From Straminergon stramineum (Eukaryota > Streptophyta > Bryopsida > Hypnales > Calliergonaceae): 64,000 nucleotides of DNA. Where the stretch lies: the NCBI GenBank assembly GCA_963920665.1, contig OY987273.1:4094501-4158500 (forward strand), in the 5' to 3' direction. The notes under the pieces were generated by a model. The model did not search any database and was not told the DNA's origin. It saw only the letters and a list, made by a program, of their open reading frames with translations. The first letter of the stretch is position 1, and every line of letters starts with the position of its first letter. Position numbers and translations under genes: made by a program. This document shows positions 58,841 through 64,000 of this stretch, in pieces.

Positions 58841-59415
58841 GTCATTTACAATATGTTCAAACCATATGTTAAAATACAGAAAAATGCAACCATATGAACT
58901 TATACTAAAACTCTCATAGATGATGCAACTTAAATTTATTGAGGGTTCTTTGTGTAGACCCAAAGTTACTAGAATTCTTTTTTTTTTAAAACACTAAACA
59001 AATTTTGCAAGAAATTAACATTCACATAACTTGAAATCATCAAAATTTGTCAAAAATTCAAATGTTTGGATCCAAATGCATTCACATTTTCATTCCCAAA
59101 AAAAAAAAAAATGTTCTTGTATTTCAACAAAAATAAGGACAAAACCTTTTTCTTCATATATCTTGGAAGTACATAGTCATAAAAGAAACAAGAGCCACCT
59201 AATTTATACTCCATCCATTTTCCCCTATTCTTCCCTTTTCTTCTTTTCTAGTTCTATTTGGACTCTTGCCACTCTCTCTTCCCTCTTCAAAAGAGTCAGG
59301 TCATGGTTCCACATCTTATTTTGGATCCACCACTTCTTGAACAATGACATGAACTTGATGTGTGCCTTTGGCTAGGACATCTTTTGCTCTAACTTCTATA
59401 CCAATCTCTTCATAG
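58841..59415. other. AT-rich 3' flank of the unknown gene pair
   Basis: No supported gene. It includes A-rich runs (58978-58989 T-run and 59098-59111 A-run) and may contain the 3' UTR of the leftward ORF that ends at 59420. Confidence 0.35.
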
Positions 59416-59419
59416 AAGC

Positions 59420-60457
59420 TCACTTCATCTTCAACTTCTCTATTTTCGTAGTGGATGACAAATCTTCAACATCCACAAACAATGAATCCGACTGCAATGA
59501 CCGGTCAATAGGATTTGCATCCTTCATATCCTTCAAGCGGTTCAATGTTGATCTTGCCTTTTCTACACCTCCTTTTTCAATGGCAAGGTTGTTTTCTTCC
59601 ATCTTGCATTTTCTCATTATTGTTTGAAGCCGTTCACCCATAACAAGATTGACATTTGAATTGGATCCTCCATCTTCTCCCTTATTGAATTTGAGGTAAA
59701 ATTGTCCCAATTGTTCCATTTCTCTTTGTTGGGCTGCCAAATGAGTTTGTCCAACTTGAATTAGTTCTTTGAAGGTGCCCACATCCTCAACCTGAATCTC
59801 TTGTGCGCTCCGCTTCTCGATGATCTCACACTCCCTTTCTTTTTCTTTGAGATCCTTTAAAAGCATCACCAACTCTACTTTATAGAATTCTTTTGTTCGC
59901 CGATTATTGTCTTCTCCAAATACACCTTGATGTTCTTGTTCCATTTCAGGCAATACTTCCATGGAAGGCAATTTCATCAAGGTCAGAGGAATCTCTTCTT
60001 TAGCTTCACTCTCCCCACCCAATCTATCTTCATTAATTTCCTGCAAGTGAACTTGCACATAGTAGAACACTTCGTCATCTTCGGGACGACAAACCCCTAT
60101 CGGTTTCACAGACATAAAAGGTTCTCCATACATTGCTATGGTCTGTGGCATGTTGCCTTCTTCTGATACCACTAATGATAAGTTTTCTTCCATTGATGTA
60201 TCTTCGATCCTGTCCCTAGGTTCAAGCAATGGCTCTTCATGGGAGTCCAATTCTCTAGTTGACATTGACCAAACGTAATCCTCATTTGCTACTCCTTCTA
60301 TAATGTTCTTTTTAGGCCCTAGCCCATCCCAAGGATTATTTGAAGGACCTGTACTTGGAATATCTTTTGTAGCTAGAAGGGTGACATTCTTGGATGTCTT
60401 GAAGGTCATCCAATCTACCATTTTCCCAATTGTAACTCTACATATACCATTTGGCAT
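59420..60457 (-). CDS. Unknown protein ORF2, about 345 codons, coiled-coil rich
   Basis: An uninterrupted leftward frame from at least 60457 to TGA at 59420. Early part: GKMVDWMTFKTSKNVTLLAT, then acidic low-complexity segments (LDSHEEPLLEPRDRIED). The second half is heptad-like and highly charged: FYKVELVMLLKDLKEKEREC, TFKELIQVGQTHLAAQQREM, VMGERLQTIMRKCKMEENN, GGVEKARSTLNRLKDMKDAN. No known domain is recognised. The length without a stop in AT-rich repeat DNA, and protein-like composition, argue that it is or recently was coding. It overlaps ORF1 (60415-60852) in the -1 frame, and a slippery heptamer lies in the overlap. It could be a Gag-like protein of an unrecognised element or a host gene. 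Confidence 0.5.
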   Translation of the reverse strand: MPNGICRVTIGKMVDWMTFKTSKNVTLLATKDIPSTGPSNNPWDGLGPKKNIIEGVANEDYVWSMSTRELDSHEEPLLEPRDRIEDTSMEENLSLVVSEEGNMPQTIAMYGEPFMSVKPIGVCRPEDDEVFYYVQVHLQEINEDRLGGESEAKEEIPLTLMKLPSMEVLPEMEQEHQGVFGEDNNRRTKEFYKVELVMLLKDLKEKERECEIIEKRSAQEIQVEDVGTFKELIQVGQTHLAAQQREMEQLGQFYLKFNKGEDGGSNSNVNLVMGERLQTIMRKCKMEENNLAIEKGGVEKARSTLNRLKDMKDANPIDRSLQSDSLFVDVEDLSSTTKIEKLKMK

Positions 60458-60852
60458 ATGCCCATTGAGACTTCGCTCTGTGGAATTTTTCGCTTTCCAT
60501 ACAATGCTCGGTATACTTCAATACATCTCTGGACAAATGCATCATCCTTGTAGTAATGAAAATTTGCTTGGTTTTGCTTCACATGGTGAATGTGTTGATG
60601 GTAAGGGAATAGCTTGTCGATATGGCACCAATCCACAAATAACTTGCAAGTTGTCAAGGTCCAATCGGAATTTACATGACACCATCCCCGATATGCCTCA
60701 ACAGTTGGGTCAAGAAAGGCGTGTTGTTGCTTGCTATGGCGATCTCCTTTCTTCTTCGTCATCTTGTCATGTCGCTCTACTGTAAAAAGAACTAGACTTT
60801 TGTCGATAATATAATGGAAGAAATGAATTTGTAAACGTGGAAGCCACAACAT
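60415..60852 (-). CDS. Unknown protein ORF1, 145 codons, Trp/His/Tyr-rich
   Basis: A leftward open frame. An internal Met at MTKKKGDRHSKQQHAFLDPT is a plausible start (about codon 30). It continues VEAYRGWCHVNSDWTLTTCK, LFVDWCHIDKLFPYHQHIHH, then DAFVQRCIEVYRALYGKRKI and ends ELQLGKW then TAG (60415-60417). The Trp-Cys-His pairs (GWCHV, DWCHI) are striking but match no finger that I know. Just before the stop the minus strand reads G GGA AAA in the ORF1 frame (60427-60421). Slipping back one base there continues into ORF2. Confidence 0.45.
   Translation of the reverse strand: MLWLPRLQIHFFHYIIDKSLVLFTVERHDKMTKKKGDRHSKQQHAFLDPTVEAYRGWCHVNSDWTLTTCKLFVDWCHIDKLFPYHQHIHHVKQNQANFHYYKDDAFVQRCIEVYRALYGKRKIPQSEVSMGICQMVYVELQLGKW
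60421..60427 (-). promoter_or_regulatory. Candidate -1 ribosomal frameshift heptamer (GGGAAAA)
   Basis: In the ORF1 frame the codons are TTG GGA AAA TGG TAG, so the heptamer G GGA AAA fits the X XXY YYZ rule and lies one codon before the stop. A slip of one base gives AAA then ATG GTA GAT TGG, which is ORF2. A small hairpin (GACAT ... ATGTC, 6-nt loop) lies roughly 20-35 nt downstream; it is weak. Alternative: an ordinary one-base mutation that split a single gene. Confidence 0.35.
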
Positions 60853-60899
60853 GTGTTGGTGCCTAAACTTCCAACCGACGAACCGGCAGTTAGACGCTT

Positions 60900-61215
60900 C
60901 AAGGCAGATGAAAGGCGCGGTGCAATGAAGGAAGTGGCAACCTAGGAATCCAATATCCCCTTAAGTACCTGAAGTCGCCTAGGACGTGTGCGGGTCTTGG
61001 GTGACCGTGGATCTGGGTCCCATTGTCTAGAAACTGCCATTCAAGAAAAATTAGAGTTTTTGGAAGGAGACCTCGGGTGTAGGGTGACCATAGGTATAGG
61101 AGGGCGGCTGCATATAGGGCAACCGCGGGTCTCAAATTCAGGAAGGTCTTTTTGTTCATGACGATAGAGGCGGTTGTGTATGGGGTGATCGCGGGTCAAG
61201 GGCGACCATGGGTCA
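60900..61215. repeat. Degenerate GC-rich minisatellite
   Basis: Words such as GGGTGACCGTGGATCTGGG, GGGTGACCATAGGTATAGG, GGGCAACCGCGGGTCTC, GGGTGATCGCGGGTCAAGG and GGCGACCATGGGTCAAGG occur here. They are the same family as 50.1, 58.2 and 62.4 kb, immediately upstream of the leftward ORF1. Confidence 0.6.
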
Positions 61216-61384
61216 AGGTTACCAGAAAACATGAGTTTGACTTTCCCCCCTTACAAATTGGAGGGTAGGTGTTCAAACTTTTAAAGTACCTCTCCCCCCT
61301 TTTCTGAGGAATAACTCCAGAAAATCTTAAGACTAAGGCATTCAATACTAAGTGATCAAAAGTTAATTAAGTAACAAAGAAAGC

Positions 61385-61890
61385 AAATTGGTTTAGGAAG
61401 TGGAGATTTAAAAAAGCCCTTCTTCCTAACATTTCATTTCTCCTTCATCCATCCTTGTGGTCATGTAAAATTCAATGTAACTATTTCCTATTTTAATTTT
61501 TGGAGAGAGTACATTTAGAAAAGACCTTCCCTTTTGGGGGAAACCATGTACAAAAAAAATACTAACACTGTAGGATGCATGAAGAAGAAATCTTTTTATT
61601 TACATAAGAAGTGGTTTTAAGAAATGGAGACTTGGGGAAGCTCTTCTCTTTGACATTTCTTTTTTTTTTCCTCGTGCTCATGTAAAATTCAACATGACCG
61701 ATTTCTATTTTAATTTTTGGAGGGAGTACATTTAGAAAAGACCTTCTCTTTTGGGGGAAACCATGTACAAAAAAAATACTAACACCATGGGATGCATGAA
61801 GAAGAAATCTTTTTATCTACATAAGAAGTAGTTTACAAAATGGAGACTTGGGGAAGCCCCTCTCCTCATCATTTCATTTTCCATCCTCCA
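61385..61890. repeat. Tandem repeat, unit 217 bp, about 2.4 copies
   Basis: CATGTAAAATTCAA at 61462 and 61679, and GTACATTTAGAAAAGACCTT at 61509 and 61726, are each 217 bp apart. GGAGACTTGGGGAAGC near 61627 and 61843 continues the series into a partial third unit. The second and third units are close to identical over TGGGGGAAACCATGTACAAA, so the duplication is fairly recent. Confidence 0.75.
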
Positions 61891-62395
61891 ACATAGGAAT
61901 TTCAATATAGTCCTCCTCTTGATACATCAAGGGGATTTAAAACACATTTGAAGGGGTGAATGAATATTGAATTTATTGAAGATTAAAAAGTTAGGAAATG
62001 ATGCTTTGAATAGTTTATATCTTACAAGTACAAGGTTTAGGAGTTCAAACTTTTTTATGACATATAATGAAAAGCAACTCAAATGTATTTGTCATTTTAT
62101 CCACCCTAAAAAATAGAAGTACATTACTTTTGGGGTGGCATACATTGAGAAGGTCCATGGTTTTTCTATAGGGTTTAGGGTATAGGGTTAGGGTTTAGGG
62201 TTTGGAAAATCCTCTTCAATTTGTCTAATTAGTCATACTAAAATTTCTATATTTATAGAGTGATTTTGTAGTATTAACTAACTACCAACATTGAACGACA
62301 GGTTAGTTGTAGTGTAAAGAAGATGCAATTAAGCCTCACTTCATTAGAGTTCGAGATGACTCACATCTTCTGCTACGTTGGTCCTGGATTGACGT
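61891..62395. other. AT-rich spacer containing a telomere-like run
   Basis: No gene. At 62171-62207 there is GGGTTTAGGGTATAGGGTTA followed by GGGTTTAGGGTTTGG, about five units close to the plant telomere repeat TTTAGGG. It is too short to be a telomere; it is an interstitial telomere-like sequence or a chance expansion. Confidence 0.6.
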
Positions 62396-62399
62396 GACT

Positions 62400-62995
62400 T
62401 TAAGTTAGAAGAAACTGCTGGTGGGGGGCGAGTTCAGGTCCTAGGCAACCGTGGGTGGGGGCTTGGTCTCCAGGCTTCGTGTTGTTAAGGCCAACTTAGT
62501 GGAATGGGGGGCGACTTCAGATGGAGGGCGAGTTCAGGTCCTGGGTGACCACGGGTGGGGACTTAGTCTCCTGGCTTGGAGTTGTTGAGCCTAATTTGGT
62601 GGAATGGGGGGCAATTTCGGGTGGGGAGCGAGTTCAGGTCTTGGGCGACTATGGGTGGGGGCATAGTCTCTTGGCTTGGTATTGTTGAGGCCAACTTGGT
62701 GGAATGGGGGGCGACTTCGGGTGGGGGGTGAGTTCAAGTCCTGGACAACCGCGGGTGGGGACTTAGTCTCCTAGCTTGGTGTTGTTGAGCCCAATTTGGT
62801 GGAATGAGGGGCGACTTCGAGTGGGGGGTGAGTTCAGGTCCTAGTCGATCGTGGTTGGGGGCTTAGTCTCCTAGCTTTGTATTGTTGAGGCCAACTTGGT
62901 GGAATAGGGGGTGACTTCTGATGGGGACAAGTTTAGGTCCTAGGTGACTGCGGGTGGGGGCTTGGTCTCCTGGCTTGGTATTGTTGAGCCTAATT
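62400..62995. repeat. 100-bp satellite array, first block (about six units)
   Basis: The core GTTGTT(G/A)AG recurs at 62481, 62581, 62681, 62781, 62881 and 62980, a period of 100 bp (99 once). Each unit reads GGGCGACCGCGGGTGGGGGC, TTGGTCTCCTGGCTT, GTTGTTGAG-CCAA-TTGGTGG and AATGGGGGGCGACTTCGGGT, with a GAGTTCAGGTCCT joint. Units differ by a few substitutions, many at CpG. Open frames across it (such as 62863-63057) are by-products. Confidence 0.9.
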
Positions 62996-63365
62996 CTATC
63001 ATTAGAGAAAATTTCAACTCGCCACAAGGCTGTTAAGAAGCACCAAAAGGGACCCAAACATTACTTTCTTTTTGGCCTACGTAGGAATATTTCCCCTATT
63101 TCTGCTAATCATTGTCCTGCCAATTGTCAGAGAATTGGTACTCGAGCATTGGTACACGAGTAGTTTAATAGAGGATGGTTGTGACAACTACAATTTTATA
63201 TTCAAAAGAGAATAGGAAATTAAGATATACTCCCTTTCATTCCCGATATTCACACAAGGTGAACCTTATTTTTGTCAGAGATTCTCTTCTTTTAATAGCC
63301 TTGCAGGGGTCTTGAAATAGAGTGGCATGTCAAACCTTCGCAGCCCTCTGGAGAGTCCAAAATTT
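62996..63365. other. Non-satellite interruption of the array
   Basis: About 370 bp of unrelated sequence interrupts the 100-bp array. It has no coding potential or clear transposon ends. Confidence 0.5.
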
Positions 63366-64000
63366 CTCTCATGGGAATGAGGGGCGATTGTGGGTGGGGG
63401 CCAAGTTCAGGTCTTAGGCGACCACGAGTGGGGGCTTGGTCTTCTAGCTCGATGTTGTTGAGCCCAATTTGGTGGAATGAGAGGCAACTTTGGGTGGGGG
63501 GCGAGTTCAGGTCCTAGTCGACTGCGGGTGGAGGCTTGGTCTCCTGGCTTCGTGTTGTTGAGCCCAATTGGTGGAATGGGAGGCGACTATGGGTTGGGGG
63601 CTAGTTTAGGTCCTGGGCGACTGCGGATGGAGGCTTGGTCTCCTGGCTTCGTGTTGTTGAGCCCAATTTGGTGGAATGGGAGGCGAATGTGGGTTGGGGG
63701 CAAGTTTAGGTCCTAGGTGACCACAAGTAGGGGCTTGGTCTCCTGGCTTCGTGTTGTTGAGCCCAATTTGGTGGAATGAGGGGCAACTTCAAGTGGGGGG
63801 TGAGTTCAAGTCCTGGGCGACCGCGGGTGGGGGTGCGGTCTCCTAGCTTCATGTTGTTGAGCCCAATTTGGTGGAATGGGAGGCGAATGTGGGTTGGGGG
63901 CGAGTTTAGGTCCTAGGTGACCACAGGTAGGGGCTTGGTCTCCTGGCTTCGTGTTGTTGAGCCCAATTTGGTGGAATGAGGGGCAACTTCAAGTGGGGGG
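63366..64000. repeat. 100-bp satellite array, second block (continues past the window)
   Basis: The same unit as 62400-62995; the core recurs at 63454, 63553, 63653, 63753, 63853 and 63953. Units 63653-63753 and 63853-63953 are nearly identical to each other (both with GGCGAATGTGGGTTGGGGG), suggesting a higher-order 200-bp period or recent duplication here. The array is cut by the window end. Confidence 0.9.

Noticed and set aside
62863..63716. Gly/Trp-rich frames of 64-79 codons
   Set aside because: They are translations of the 100-bp satellite; one unit plus frame phase explains them.
1..64000. tRNA or rRNA genes, CRISPR arrays, bacterial operons
   Set aside because: I found no cloverleaf with matching arms, no rRNA core sequences and no regularly spaced direct repeats with unique spacers; introns and transposon types are eukaryotic.

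Overview
The window reads as nuclear DNA of a land plant with a large, transposon-filled genome. The evidence is one spliced eukaryotic gene with GT/AG introns, plant-type superfamilies (MULE, hAT, CACTA, DUF7869-like), a short run of TTTAGGG-type telomere-like repeats, and C-to-T decay of element copies as expected for cytosine-methylated plant repeats. I lean towards a non-flowering plant (bryophyte, lycophyte or fern) from the style of the transposon proteins. That is an impression, not a proof. Apart from one host gene at 31.9-34.1 kb (a CCDC25/NFACT-R homologue in six exons, 215 aa), nearly everything recognisable is mobile DNA in layers of different age.

Layout. 1-12.3 kb: a young MULE-like element whose left end is cut off. 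It has two divergent genes. Leftward is a multi-exon accessory gene ending in a beta-class DNA amino-methyltransferase-like domain. Rightward is a transposase with a zinc-binding N-terminal region and a SWIM finger. A 150-bp CACTA palindrome sits in its 3' flank. 12.4-13.6 kb: a broken protein-kinase-like gene. 13.95-16.2 kb: a DUF7869-type transposase relic. 16.9-30.4 kb: an older, decayed second copy of the two-gene element in the opposite orientation, carrying a CACTA MITE and a nested C-family element. 30.4-31.6 kb: a long foldback element directly upstream of CCDC25. 35.2-36.4 kb: an old solo LTR. 36.9-41.6 kb: a second DUF7869 relic with a TIR element inside it. 41.9-43.1 kb: a third MULE fragment, truncated by a second C-family element (43.1-47.6 kb), which is itself split in frame by a 1,120-bp solo LTR. 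48.8-49.7 kb: a 175-bp tandem repeat. 51.2-57.9 kb: a hAT element split by a third C-family element. 59.4-60.85 kb: two overlapping unknown ORFs joined by a possible -1 frameshift site. 61.4-64 kb: tandem repeats, including a 100-bp satellite that runs off the window.

How the parts relate. The most interesting structure is the two-gene MULE-like transposon. Both copies have the same divergent arrangement, and a terminal motif (GCTAGC core) recurs at the transposase end of copy 1, at the methyltransferase end of copy 2 and at the end of the third fragment. This supports one element rather than chance neighbours. By analogy with plant MULEs that carry an anti-silencing gene beside the transposase, the methyltransferase-like protein may act on element or host chromatin, but its catalytic motifs are altered and no function is shown here. 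The nesting order (C in MULE, LTR in C, C in hAT) gives a relative history of the locus.
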